The notes below the pieces were generated by a model. It was given only the letters and a program-made list of their open reading frames with translations. It searched no databases and was not told the DNA's origin. This document shows, piece by piece, positions 18,642 through 28,354 of a stretch of DNA of 64,000 nt. Origin of the DNA: Acidimicrobiia bacterium (GTDB taxonomy: Bacteria > Actinomycetota > Acidimicrobiia > IMCC26256 > PALSA-610); assembly GCA_027494135.1 (NCBI GenBank), contig JAOSJK010000001.1, positions 1,584,337-1,648,336 on the forward strand, given 5' to 3'. Numbering within the stretch: the stretch's first letter is position 1; every line of letters starts with the position of its first letter. Both the position numbers and the translations under genes were made by a program.

Positions 18642-21623
18642 ATGGGCGCCCCTTCCACCGCGATGCCGCGCCGCCCGCAGGGCCCGCGCGTGTGGTTGAT
18701 CGTGGCCGTGGTTGCGCTGCTGGTACTCCTCACGGGAGCGCGCGGCTTGGCGCTCTTCTACACCGACTACCTCTGGTTCGACGAGGTCGGGTTCTCCGAC
18801 ACATGGAGCAGCCTCCTGGCCGCGAAGCTCGTGCCGGCCGCGGTCTTCACGGTTGTCTTCTTCGCGGCGATGCTCACCAGCCTCGTGATAGCCGACCGGC
18901 TGGCGCCGCGACGCCGAGCGATGGGTCCCGAGGACGAGATCGTGGAGCACTACCGCGCATACGTGGCGCCGTACTCCGGGCGGCTGCGTGTCGGTGTGGC
19001 GGCGTTCTTCGCATTCACCTTCGGCGCTCCCGTCTCGGCACAGTGGCGTGAGTGGATCCTCTTCCGCAACGGCGTCGACTTCGGGATAGAGGATCCCCAG
19101 TTCCATCGCGACATCGGCTTCTACGTCTTCCGCCTGCCATTCCTGGAGTTCGTGGCCGGATGGCTCTTCGCGGCTCTGCTCGGCGTGCTCCTCGTGACTG
19201 CGGTCTTCCACTACGTGAACGGTGGTATCAGGCTTCGGAGCCCGTTCCAGCTGGTGACTCCACAGGTGAAGGCGCACCTGTCGGTGATCCTCGCCCTCAT
19301 GGCATTCGCGAAGACGGCCCAGTACTGGCTCGCCCGCTTCGATCTCAACTTCTCTGCACGCGGCGCGGTCCACGGAGCTAGCTACACGGAGGTGAACGCC
19401 CAGCTTCCGGCCCTGAACTTCCTGATGGTCATCTCGGTGGCAGCGGGGCTCCTCTTCGTCGGCAACATCTTCAGGCGAGGATGGGTGCTGCCGGTCATCG
19501 CCGTCGGGCTCTGGGGATTCATCTCGATCGTCGTGGGCACCATCTACCCGGCCATCATCCAGCGGGTTCAGGTAGAGCCGAATGAGCTTGCCAAGGAGCA
19601 GAAGTACATCGAGCGCAACATCGAGGCGACCCGCGCCGCCTGGGGCATCGACGACGAGAGCGTCGCGGTCGAGTCGATCGACTACGCCGAGGACCTCGAC
19701 GCCGCCGCTCTGGATCAGCACGGGGAGACCCTGGACAACGTGAGGCTGTGGGACCCGCCGCTCCTCGAGGAGTCGTACCAGAACCTCCAGGCGCTGAAGG
19801 CCTTCTACCAGTTCGAGGACCTCGACCTCGATCGCTACACGGTGGACGGCGATACGGTGCCCGTGCTGGTCGGCGTGCGCGAGCTCAACGAGGACGGCCT
19901 ACCCAGCCCGTCGTGGGCAAACCGCCACCTCTTCTACACGCACGGCTACGGCGCGGTTGTGGCGGCTGCCAACGCCGTCTCTGCGGGAAGCGCCCCCGAC
20001 TTCCTTGCGTCGGGCATCCCGTCGGCCGGTGAGGTCTCGGTCGATCGACCGGAGGCGTACTTCGGCGAGCGCCTCGGCGGATTCGCCATCGTGGGAGCGA
20101 AGCCCGACGAGTACCAGCCGGTCGACGAGGAAGGCAGCCCCTCCGAGGCGACGACGCGCTACGAAGGTACCGGCGGTGTGAAGGTGTCCGGATTCCTGCG
20201 CAAGGCCGCGCTGGCGTTGCGATTCGGCTCGTGGGATCTGATGGTGTCGGGGCAGCTCACCGGCGAGTCGCGGGTGATGTACGTGCGCGACGTGCGCGAC
20301 CGCGTGGTGAAGGCAGCTCCGTTCCTGCGTTTCGACGCCGACCCGTACCCGGTTGTTCACGACGGCAGGATCCTGTGGGTCGTCGACGGGTACACGACGA
20401 CTTCGCAGTATCCGTACTCACAGCGCATCACCCCGAAGGACCTGCCGGCGGGTAGCGGCCTCGACATCGAGATGAACTACGTGCGCAACTCCGTGAAGGC
20501 CGTCGTCGACGCCTACGACGGATCGGTGCAGATCTACGCGATCGACGACGACGACCCGATCCTCAGCGCATACCGCAAGGCCTTCCCCGAGGTGTTCACC
20601 GACGCCGACGAGATCCCGGAGGGACTGCGCGAGCACTTCCGCTACCCGGAGGACCTCTTCAGGGCCCAGACCGAGCAGTATGCGAAGTACCACGTCACCG
20701 ACGCGACCGACTTCTACAAGGGCAGCGCGCAGTGGTCGATCTCGCCGCGTCCGGGTGAGAGGGCGGCGGTCGGAGGGGATTCGTCGGTCACGACCACCAC
20801 GGTTGCGGGCGACGAAGAGGTGACTGCGAGCAGCGACGAGCTGATCACGCCCCTCTATCAGATGCTGCAGCTACCGGGTGAGGACTCCGCGGAGTTCGTC
20901 CTCACCCGCCCCTTCGTCCCGTACTCGCGCGACCATTCGAAGGACAACCAGCTCGCGGGCTTCCTCGTTGCGCGCTCCGACCCGGGAGAGAGCTACGGCG
21001 ACCTGATCGCGTACAGGGCGCCCGACAGCAGCGACATCCCCTCGCCCCTCAAGGCCGCGAACCAGATCGACGCGACCGAGGAGATCTCGCAAGAGTTCAC
21101 GCTCCTCGACGCGGCCGGCTCGACTGTGATCCGCGGCAACGTGCAGCTCCTGCCCGTTGGCAACGCGATCATCTACGTGCGCCCTGTCTACGTCCGGGGC
21201 GGGAGCGGACAGGGCGCCTACCCCAGGTACAAGTACATGGCGGCGAGCTACGGCGAGCGCTCTGTTCTCGCAGACAGCGTCGATGCCGCCCTGGCGATGC
21301 TCTTCGGAGAGGCACCTCCCGACGGTGAGCAGCCTCCCGACGGTGAGCAGCCGCCCGACGGTGAGGTGCCCGGTGCGGTCGAGGAGCTGCTCGGCGACGC
21401 GGAGGCGGAGTTCGCCGCCGCCGAGGAGTCGCTGCGCGCAGGAGACTGGGCCTCCTACGGGGAGCACATCGCCGAGGCCGAGCGTCTGGTGGCGAGAGCG
21501 AGCAGGCTCCTCGCAACGGAGGCCGCAGCAGCGGCCGCAGCGCCGGCCGAGGTAGGGGGTAGCACCGGCCAGGGCGGAACGAGCCCGACGAACGGGGCGG
21601 GCGCGACTGCTCCCACCGGGTGA
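18642..21623 (+). CDS. UPF0182 family large membrane protein
   Basis: 993 residues, intact. About seven membrane helices lie in the first ~310 residues, with FYTDYLWFDEVGFSDTW after helix 1, a UPF0182 marker. A large extracytoplasmic domain follows, with blocks such as RFGSWDLMVSGQLTGESRV, then the family's conserved AYRKAFPEVFTDADEIPEGL. A Thr/Ser-rich insert (about 710-735) and a C-terminal tail with three PPDGEQ-type repeats (about 890-907) and a helical segment complete it. The family is common in actinobacteria and its function is unknown. It follows the DivIVA gene by 27 bases but appears to have its own promoter. Confidence 0.9.
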   Translation: MGAPSTAMPRRPQGPRVWLIVAVVALLVLLTGARGLALFYTDYLWFDEVGFSDTWSSLLAAKLVPAAVFTVVFFAAMLTSLVIADRLAPRRRAMGPEDEIVEHYRAYVAPYSGRLRVGVAAFFAFTFGAPVSAQWREWILFRNGVDFGIEDPQFHRDIGFYVFRLPFLEFVAGWLFAALLGVLLVTAVFHYVNGGIRLRSPFQLVTPQVKAHLSVILALMAFAKTAQYWLARFDLNFSARGAVHGASYTEVNAQLPALNFLMVISVAAGLLFVGNIFRRGWVLPVIAVGLWGFISIVVGTIYPAIIQRVQVEPNELAKEQKYIERNIEATRAAWGIDDESVAVESIDYAEDLDAAALDQHGETLDNVRLWDPPLLEESYQNLQALKAFYQFEDLDLDRYTVDGDTVPVLVGVRELNEDGLPSPSWANRHLFYTHGYGAVVAAANAVSAGSAPDFLASGIPSAGEVSVDRPEAYFGERLGGFAIVGAKPDEYQPVDEEGSPSEATTRYEGTGGVKVSGFLRKAALALRFGSWDLMVSGQLTGESRVMYVRDVRDRVVKAAPFLRFDADPYPVVHDGRILWVVDGYTTTSQYPYSQRITPKDLPAGSGLDIEMNYVRNSVKAVVDAYDGSVQIYAIDDDDPILSAYRKAFPEVFTDADEIPEGLREHFRYPEDLFRAQTEQYAKYHVTDATDFYKGSAQWSISPRPGERAAVGGDSSVTTTTVAGDEEVTASSDELITPLYQMLQLPGEDSAEFVLTRPFVPYSRDHSKDNQLAGFLVARSDPGESYGDLIAYRAPDSSDIPSPLKAANQIDATEEISQEFTLLDAAGSTVIRGNVQLLPVGNAIIYVRPVYVRGGSGQGAYPRYKYMAASYGERSVLADSVDAALAMLFGEAPPDGEQPPDGEQPPDGEVPGAVEELLGDAEAEFAAAEESLRAGDWASYGEHIAEAERLVARASRLLATEAAAAAAAPAEVGGSTGQGGTSPTNGAGATAPTG

Positions 21624-21697
21624 ACGCGGACTCCTGAGGGGCTGCGGGGGCTCGGCCCTGGGGCGCGTTGCCGCGGGGCACCCGGGATTGTTACTAT

Positions 21698-21753
21698 CTA
21701 CGTAGTGATAATCCCCGTAGCCCGGGCTCAGCCCGGGCTCCCCGCCAGCGGGG
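21698..21753 (+). promoter_or_regulatory. Leader of the suf operon: palindrome, -10-like element and GC hairpins
   Basis: The AT-rich island before sufB holds the palindrome CTACGTAG (21698-21705), overlapping a -10-like GATAAT (21707-21712). Two GC hairpins follow: GCCCGGGC/GCCCGGGC (21720-21738) and CCCCGC/GCGGGG (21740-21753). The palindrome next to a -10 is a sensible operator for an iron-sulfur regulator, but no known SufR or IscR box was matched with confidence. A -35 element was not found at normal spacing. Confidence 0.35.
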
Positions 21754-21783
21754 CCCCGTGGTGCGAGAGACCAGGAGCCGTCC

Positions 21784-23184
21784 ATGGCTGCATCGGACGT
21801 CGACATCGGCAAGTACCAGCTCGGGTGGCACGACACCGAGCAGCACGTCTACAAGCCCAAGAAGGGGCTGAACGAGGAGATCGTCCGCGAGATCTCCTGG
21901 CAGAAATCCGAGCCGGAATGGATGACGAAGTTCCGGCTCAGCTCCCTTCAGCGCTTCGAGCGCAAGCCGATGCTCGAATGGTTCGCGGCCAACATGCCGA
22001 CCATCGACTTCGACGACATCTACTACTACATCAAGCCCACCGAGGAGATGGTCTCCGATTGGGACATGCTCCCCGAGGAGATGAAGACCACATACGAGCG
22101 CCTCGGGATCCCCGAGGCGGAGCGCAAGTACCTGGCCGGCGTGACCAGCCAGTACGAATCCGAGGTCGTGTACCACAAGAACCGTGACGACCTGGAGAAG
22201 CTCGGGGTCCTCTTCACGAGCATGGATCAGGCGCTCAAGGACTATCCCGAGCTGGTGCAGAAGTACATAGGCACCGTCATACCGCCGGGCGACAACAAGT
22301 TCGCCGCTCTCAACTCGGCCGTCTGGTCGGGCGGCTCGTTCATCTACGTGCCGCCGGGAGTGCACGTGGAGCTGCCGCTCCAGGCCTACTTCAGAATCAA
22401 CGCGGAGAACTCGGGGCAGTTCGAGCGGACGTTGATCATCGCCGACGAGGGCTCGTCGGTGCACTACATCGAGGGCTGCTCGGCGCCGGTCTACTCGACC
22501 GACTCGCTGCACTCTGCCGTCGTCGAGCTGATAGCGAAGCCCGGTTCTCGGATCCGCTACTCGACGATCCAGAACTGGTCGTCGAACGTCTACAACCTCG
22601 TCACCAAGCGCGCCCGCGCGGAGACCGAGGCCACGGTCGAGTGGATCGACGGGAACCTCGGTTCGAAGCTGACCATGAAGTACCCGGCCGTGGTGATGGT
22701 CGGTCCGAAGGCGCACGGAGAGGTGCTCTCGGTGGCGTACGCCGGTGCCGGCCAACACCAGGACGCCGGGGCGAAGATGACCCACGCCGCACCGGAGACG
22801 ACCTCCATCATCGAGTCGAAGTCCATCAGCAAGGACGGTGGACGCACGACGTATCGCGGGCTGGTCAAGGTCGTACCCGGCGCACACGGCGTGAAGAGCC
22901 ATGTACGCTGCGACGCCTTGATCCTCGATCCGGACAGCCGCTCCGACACCTATCCGTACATGGAGATCGACGAGCAGGACGCGCGTGTGGGGCACGAGGC
23001 GACCGTCTCCAAGGTGGGGGAGGACCAGGTCTTCTACCTGATGAGCCGCGGGCTGACGGAGCAGCAGGCGACGGCGATGATCGTCAACGGCTTCATCGAG
23101 CCGATCACCAAGACGCTCCCGATGGAGTACGCAGTGGAGCTCTCACGGCTCATCGAGATGAACATGGAGGGCGCGGTCGGCTGA
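21784..23184 (+). CDS. sufB: Fe-S cluster assembly scaffold SufB
   Basis: 466 residues, intact. SufB is the scaffold of the SufBCD complex that builds Fe-S clusters. Features include the YYYIKP and WMTKFRL N-terminal phrases, VYHKNRDDLEKLGVLF, SVHYIEGCSAPVYS with a conserved Cys, the long beta-helix core, and SRGLTEQQATAMIVNGFIEP near the C-terminus. AGGAG lies eight bases before the ATG. It is the first gene of a sufB-sufD-Rieske operon. SufC, the ATPase, would normally follow and is missing, probably because the contig switches genome at about 24.7 kb. Confidence 0.96.
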   Translation: MAASDVDIGKYQLGWHDTEQHVYKPKKGLNEEIVREISWQKSEPEWMTKFRLSSLQRFERKPMLEWFAANMPTIDFDDIYYYIKPTEEMVSDWDMLPEEMKTTYERLGIPEAERKYLAGVTSQYESEVVYHKNRDDLEKLGVLFTSMDQALKDYPELVQKYIGTVIPPGDNKFAALNSAVWSGGSFIYVPPGVHVELPLQAYFRINAENSGQFERTLIIADEGSSVHYIEGCSAPVYSTDSLHSAVVELIAKPGSRIRYSTIQNWSSNVYNLVTKRARAETEATVEWIDGNLGSKLTMKYPAVVMVGPKAHGEVLSVAYAGAGQHQDAGAKMTHAAPETTSIIESKSISKDGGRTTYRGLVKVVPGAHGVKSHVRCDALILDPDSRSDTYPYMEIDEQDARVGHEATVSKVGEDQVFYLMSRGLTEQQATAMIVNGFIEPITKTLPMEYAVELSRLIEMNMEGAVG

Positions 23185-23201
23185 AGCCGCACCGCTCGAC
23201 G

Positions 23202-24532
23202 ATGACCAGGACTACAGCGTTCACCGCCGACGCGTCACGGAAGCTCCCGGGCCCGCCCTGGCTCGAGGCTCGCCGTCTCGCCGCGTTGGAGCGCCTCGAG
23301 GGAGTCGCCTGGCCGACACCTGCCGAGGAGATCTGGCGCTACAGCCGCATCTCCGAGTTCGACCTTGCCCGATACCGACCTGTGCCCCCCGAGGAGATCG
23401 GCATGCCGGGCGACGAGCGTGCGCCGGGAGGCGGCCCATGGGCCGCCGAGGCGGGAGCCCGTGCGGGGATGGTCGTGGTGCGCGACGGCCGTGTGGTGCA
23501 CCACGAGCTGGACCCGGCGCTCGAGGCCAAGGGCGTCCACCTCTGCGACTTCGCGACGTGCGGGGCCGGCGGGTTCGCTCGGGAGCACCTCGGAGTGACG
23601 GAGGCAGGCGGCGAGGACGCATTCACGCTCCTGCACGACGCCTTCCTCGCAGGTGGGGCGGTCGTCGCGGTGCCCGACGGTGTCGTAGTGCAGGACCCGA
23701 TAGTCGTGCTCCACTGGAGCGAGGGCGATCGCTACGCGAGCTTCCCGCACACGCTGGTGGTCGCCGGCGAGTCTTCCGAGGTGACGGTGCTCGACAGGTT
23801 CGGCTCGGCGCCCGACACCGATCACCTCGTCGACGCGGTGGTCGAGGTGCAGGTGGGTGACGGCGCGAACGTCCGGTATCTCTCCGTGCAGGAGCAAGGG
23901 TCACGTACCTGGCACGTCGGCCTCCAGCGCGCCCGGCTCGGGCGGGACTCGACCCTGCGGTCGTCGGCCGTCGCCCTGGGGGCGACTACGCGCGCCTGCG
24001 GAGCGAGGCCGTACTGGAGGGCGAGGGGGCGGAGAGCGACCAGATGGCCGTCTACTTCGGTGATGGCACGCAGATGCTCGACTTCCGCACGCTGCAGGAC
24101 CATCGCGCCCCGCGGACCCGCAGCGACCTGCTCTTCAAGGGTGCCGTCGAGGACACCGCCCGATCCGTCTACTCGGGTCTCGTGCGACTCCGTCCCGAGG
24201 CCCAGAAGGCTCAGGCCTACCAGACGAACAGGAACCTCGTGCTCGGAGAGGGTGCCGGCGCCGAGTCGATCCCGAACCTGGAGATAGAGGCCGACGACGT
24301 GAAGTGCTCGCACGCCTCGGCGGTCGGGCCCATCGACACCGACCAGCTCTACTACCTGGAGAGCCGGGGGGTGCCACCTGCGGAGGCGGAGCGGTTGATC
24401 GTCCTCGGGTTCTTCGACGACGTGTTCTCGAGGCTCCCGGTCACGTCGCTGACGTCGAGCCTCAGGCGAGCCGTGGTCGACAAGATCGAGCATCGGTCCG
24501 AGCAGCGGTCCGAGCAACGGAGGCGGCGGTGA
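23202..24532 (+). CDS. sufD: Fe-S cluster assembly protein SufD (one frameshift)
   Basis: About 443 residues. SufD pairs with SufB in the cluster-assembly complex. The N-terminal AEEIWRYSRISEFDL, the mid-protein repeats, and the C-terminal CSHASAVGPIDTDQLYYLESRG with catalytic-type Cys/His are typical. A missing G in the run at about 23979-23983 breaks the frame; restored, it reads ALGGDYARLRSEAVLEGEG. It starts 17 bases after sufB. The C-terminal tail (EHRSEQRSEQRRRR) is a short charged repeat. Its stop overlaps the GTG of the Rieske gene. Confidence 0.92.
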
Positions 24533-24710
24533 CCGAGGAAGGCGCGGCGGTCCGCGTCTGCTCAGTGGGCGACGTCGCCCCGGCACGAGCCGTAGCTTCG
24601 AAGTGCAGGGGCGTCGGGTGGCTGTCGTGCGCATCGGTGACGACTGGTACGCGGTCGGCGACGTCTGCTCTCACGAGGACTACTCCTTGAGCGAGGGCGA
24701 CGTCACATTC
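24529..24710 (+). CDS. Rieske-type ferredoxin, N-terminal fragment
   Basis: A small non-haem Rieske protein of the kind often placed in suf operons. It begins VTEEGAAVRVCSVGDVAP and, after a missing base near 24,590, continues SFEVQGRRVAVVRIGDDWYAVGDVCSHEDYSL. The CxH half of the Rieske motif is present; the second CxxH half is missing because the sequence changes at about 24,706. The loss coincides with the truncation of a gene on the other strand, so it marks a contig joint rather than a natural deletion. sufC and later operon genes would be expected beyond. Confidence 0.72.
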
Positions 24711-24712
24711 AG
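24705..24712. other. Joint between two genomes (probable assembly chimera)
   Basis: To the left the actinobacterial Rieske gene stops matching after SEGDV. To the right, on the minus strand, a Chloroflexota-type lipoprotein reads QASDDLNVT and is cut at the same point. Two genes pointing at each other and both truncated at one position imply a join between unrelated molecules. The bases GACGTC around 24,704 could be microhomology. Confidence 0.8.
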
Positions 24713-24869
24713 GTCGTCGCTCGCCTGAAACTGCGTCGTGCGCGCCAGCTCGCCGGGATCGGTCGCGTCGCCCGGACGCCGTGTAGACGTCCTTCACCGG
24801 CGCCGTCCCGCACGCCGCCAGCGCCAGCGCGAGCAGGAGCATGCCCAACCTGAGGACCGTCCGGTTCAT
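24707..24869 (-). CDS. Lipoprotein of unknown function, N-terminal fragment
   Basis: Begins MNRTVLRLGMLLLALALAAC, a classic lipoprotein signal with the lipobox Cys at residue 20. After a one-base error near 24,775 it continues DATDPGELARTTQFQASDDLNV, a beta-type start of a secreted domain. It is preceded by AAGGAGG seven bases before the ATG and a -10-like TATAGT further up, so the start is well supported. The rest is cut off at the contig joint. Family not recognised. Confidence 0.7.
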
Positions 24870-24922
24870 GCGCGCGCCTCCTTGCGACCTACCGCGTTCA
24901 TCGCCGTCGTGCCGTTTCGCCT

Positions 24923-24928
24923 ACTATA
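24923..24928 (-). promoter_or_regulatory. -10-like TATAGT before the truncated lipoprotein gene
   Basis: TATAGT on the minus strand about 55 bases before the ATG at 24869, in the short gap after the DUF3048 gene. No clear -35 box was found. Confidence 0.3.
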
Positions 24929-24953
24929 CACGCTCACAGCCCCTTTCGCGCGC

Positions 24954-26336
24954 TCAGGGCAGGTCGATCGGCGTGGGCGTCCCGGTCGCCGGGGGAAGGC
25001 GTGATGTACGGCGCGATCGCGGTCGCGGTCATGATCACCGCCTGCGTCTGCGTCGCGTAGATGGCGGCGCTGGTCGCCGCCATATCGACCGGCTCGGCCA
25101 GCACTTCGACGCCCCACATGTACGGCCGGACGACTTCGATCCAGGTCTGGCCCGGCTAGAGGTGGATCGACTCCTCGCCGCCGGGATAGGTGATCCACAG
25201 GCCGGTCCGCCCCTGGGTGTGCCACCACGTCCCCTCGTACCACAGGCCGTCGCGGAAGACATACGCGTCGCCGCTGCCCCACAGGTACGTTTCGATCACG
25301 GTGCTGCCGGTTTCGCTCTCGTAGATATCCGGGCGATCGACATGCTCGGCGGCCAGCACGACAATATTATCCGCCGCGAGCTGCTTGCCGGTCACGGCGT
25401 CGACATGCGGCAGGCTCGAATTCCAGCGGTAGTAACGCCCGTCGGCGGGGTTGTACTGCCAGCGCGTGTCCTGACGCTTGTTGTACGAGCCAATGAAAAT
25501 ATCCATCGCCAGGACGCCGCCGGGGTCCGGCGTGTCGCTGAAAGCGAAGCCTCGCCCTGGCAAGCCCTCATTCACCTGCCGCTCCTCGGCCACTTCCCAC
25601 ATCTGGTACGTGTTGCCGAAGAGCGTGTGCTCGTAGGCTTTGCCTTCCTGCGGATAGCGGCAGAACGGCGGGCAGTTGACGCCGAGATGCGGCGAGAGCG
25701 CCCGCCATTTCCAGTCCGAGTCGAGAATGTACTGGCGGATCCACTCGTTCGAGCCGCTGTACGCCAGCAGCCCGTCGAACATCGGGACTAATTCCAGATC
25801 GAGCAAGCGCGCGCTGCGGATGCTGCCGACGAAATCCGTGCCCTGGCTGCGGTAGATCGCCGCGAAGCGCGTCACGCCGCCTTCGACTTCATACTCGAAG
25901 ACAATATCGGCCTTGTCCAGCCCGCTCTGCGGCCGCACGACTTCGGGGAAGTTCGACACCTTGACGATCAGGTTGCGGCGCTTGGCGGCTTCGGCGTTGG
26001 GGGTAGGGCAGGCCGGTCAGCGGGGTTGAAGTTTTCGGGATACTCGTTCGGGCCGACCGTCGTCGGCGTCGGGCTGGGCGTCGCGGTCGGCGTGCTGGTC
26101 GAGGTGCCGGTGGGAGATGGCGAGGGCGTCGCGGACGGGCGCGGGGTGTTGGTCGGCGGGATCGTCGCACGCGGCGTGTTGGTTGGCAGCGGCGTCGCCT
26201 GCGCCAGGCCGCTCGCTTCCGAGCGTGGCGCGTTCCAGGCCAGGGCCGCGACCAGCGCAGTCACCAGCGCCCCGACGATCAGGCTTCCAAGCAGCAGACG
26301 TCGCATCATCCCGTTCCTCAATCCTGGGCGGTCCAC
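24954..26336 (-). CDS. DUF3048 extracytoplasmic protein (several sequence breaks)
   Basis: About 460 residues. An N-terminal membrane anchor (LLLGSLIVGALVTALVAALAW) is followed by a Thr/Pro-rich linker. The DUF3048 domain contains LTGLPYPNAEAAKRRNLIVK, RPQSGLDKADIVFEYEVEGG, IRSARLLDLELVPMFDGLLAYSG (shared with lipoprotein YerB) and HTQGRTGLWITYPGG, ending PGQTWIEVV. Breaks: two extra C bases near 26,010-26,025, an in-frame TAG at 25156-25158 just before PGQTW, and an indel near 24,990 that restores a TPTPIDLP tail. All of these look like errors in one intact gene. Family function is unknown; members are secreted or lipid-anchored. Confidence 0.82.
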
Positions 26337-26451
26337 CCACCGTTCATCCGGGTCCGGCGCATCAGTATACCGCCGTGATCGGGCGCTGCCTACCCCGGAA
26401 ACGTGGCGAAAGGTAGCTCAGGCGGCAAAAAACAGCCAAACGCAGCCCAAA

Positions 26452-26531
26452 GCTGTTTCTGGCTGTTCCGCGCTGTTCTTTGCTGTTCTCAGCCGCCTTT
26501 GGCTGCTGTTAGCTGCTCCTGGCTGCTCTGC
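26452..26531 (-). repeat. Eight 10-bp units of GCTGTTCT type at a gene's 3' end
   Basis: On the plus strand the sequence falls into eight consecutive decamers, most beginning GCTGTT or GCTGCT (26452, 26462, 26472, 26482, 26492, 26502, 26512, 26522). The phase never slips. The array covers the last ~14 codons and stop of the glycosyltransferase gene. On the minus strand, AAACAGC then GCTGTTTTTT just beyond could form a terminator stem with a T tract. Confidence 0.7.
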
Positions 26532-28083
26532 AACTCGACCAGCAGCACGGTCACGCCGCGAAAGGCGCGCATCTCGACCACCTGATCGCGCGCGTCCGCC
26601 AGCCAGTCGCCAGTCGCGCTCAGCCCGCGCTTGAACGGGTCGAAGGCGGGCATCGTCCCCTGGCGGTGCACGTCTTCGATCGGGTTACGATACAGCACCC
26701 ACACGCGGCGCGGCTCCAGCGTCGCCGCCTGCTCGCTGGCCGGAACGTCCAGCGCGGCCAGCGGGGTGACATGGGCGCCCGGCTGCACCCCGTCGTGCTC
26801 GAAGTAGCGCTCGAACGCCTCCGCGCGTTCTCGCGCTCGGCCACGATCATGTCGCCGGGCTGCCAGCGCGCCTCGACGTAATCCGCCGCCGCGTGCCAGT
26901 CGGCCCGCGTGTAATCGCCGGTGTGGAACGAGAACAGCACGGTGTAGACGGAGGTCGCTACCACGATCGCGAGCGCGCCCAGGCGCAGCCAGCGCGGCCA
27001 CTGCGCGAAGCCGTGCAGCATCAGGAGCAGCACCGCCGGCAGCGCCATCATGAAATAGCGGTCCACGTAGAACGAGACCAGCGTCGCCGAGATGGTGTAC
27101 GTCACGGCCAGCGATAGCCCGGCCAGCAGCAGCCAGAACAGGTTCTCGCGCTCGTCCCACCACGCCGTGACCACGGCCAGCCCGCCCGACAGCAACCCAA
27201 GCGTGACCAGCATCACGCCCGGCGTCAAAAACCACTTCCAGACGCCGTTGTAGCCGAGCGTCATGTTCCACAGCGTCAGCAGCAGGTCACGCGGCGCGGG
27301 CACGGGAACCCATTCCGGCCCGACCGCGATCGTTTGCTGCGAGAGCAGCGCCAGCCAGATCAGCGCCGGAGCGACCGCGATCGCCTGGGCGACGGCCCAC
27401 CGCTCGAGCAGGGCCAGGTCACGGCGCGCGAGAATCGCCAGCAAGATGACCTGCGTCAGCGGCAACGCGAACAGCGTGTAGTGCGTGATGTAGGCGAGCA
27501 AGCTGGCGAGCGTAAACGCCAGCCACAATCGCCGCGTGCGGCTGCCGCGCAGGATCAGCAGGAAGCTGGCCGAGATGGTCAGCGCCAGGACAAACACCAG
27601 CGCGTAGGGGCGCGCTGTGCGCGAGAGCAGCACGTGATAGGGGTTGACCGACAGGAGCAGCCCGGCCGCCAGCGCGAGATCGTAGCTGCCATACAGCCGC
27701 AGCACCGCCACCATCAGCAGCGCGATCCCGACCAGGCCCAGCAGCGCCGACGGCAGCCGCAGCAGCATATCGCTGTCGGCGGGCAGCAGGCGCAGCGACA
27801 TGAAATACAGCGGCGTCTGGTTGCCCGCGCTGAACAGCGAGTCCAGCGAGGCTTCCAGCGTGGACTGGGCGCGGATCGCGGTCAGGACCTCGTCGGTCCA
27901 CAGGCTCGCGCTGCCCAAATTCCACATGCGTAGCAGCAGGCCGACCAGCAGAATCGCCAGCACGCGCCCGAAGAAGAACTGCGGCCGGGCAGCCGGCATA
28001 TGCGCCGTGCGGCCCCATTCTCGCGCGCGAAGCCGCGCGCTGGCCGCGGTCTGATTGACGCCAATCAGGTAGTCCGGGTGCAT
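26489..28083 (-). CDS. GT-C type (family 39-like) membrane glycosyltransferase
   Basis: About 531 residues with some ten membrane helices. The catalytic loop after helix 1 reads LGSASLWTDEVLTAIRAQ, giving the Asp-Glu pair expected for the polyprenyl-phosphate-sugar transferases (ArnT/PMT type), followed by GNQTPLYFMSLRLL and VNPYHVLLSRTARPYAL. A soluble C-terminal domain follows the last helix, and an indel at about 26,830 divides it. It probably moves a sugar from a lipid carrier to an acceptor on the outer face of the membrane. A ribosome-site-like AAGGGA precedes the ATG at 28083. The extreme C-terminus is encoded by a decamer repeat array. Confidence 0.8.
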
Positions 28084-28354
28084 TCCCTTGTCCTTTTGCT
28101 TCGGATGCGACGGTGCGCGCGACCCCGCCGCACCCGCATCTCACCCGTTCGGCGATCCCTGTGTTCGCAAAGTCTTGCCTTCGACCTGTAGTAAGTTACC
28201 CAATCATATTTGAACGTATTTGCATTATACTCTACGTTGTGGCCGGTCTTCGAGTTGTGCGCTGGCCCTGTTTGCGGTGCTGTTTCCGGCGCCGGCCGGC
28301 CCCTGACGTGCTGCGAGGTGCGTTCCGAATGCCTGGGAGAGCAAGTATACACGT
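28084..28354. other. Divergent intergenic region
   Basis: 271 bases between the glycosyltransferase (minus) and cutA (plus). It contains an AT-rich island around 28,195-28,240. GCATTATACTC on plus and GAGTATAATGC on minus give a -10-like hexamer on either strand, but neither has a convincing -35. The last ~100 bases before cutA are GC-rich without a clear ribosome site. No ORF or structured RNA was recognised. Confidence 0.4.

Noticed and set aside
24690..24730. Natural horizontal transfer as the cause of the change at 24.7 kb
   Set aside because: No mobile element, tRNA or attachment site is present and both facing genes are cut at one point; a chimera is simpler.
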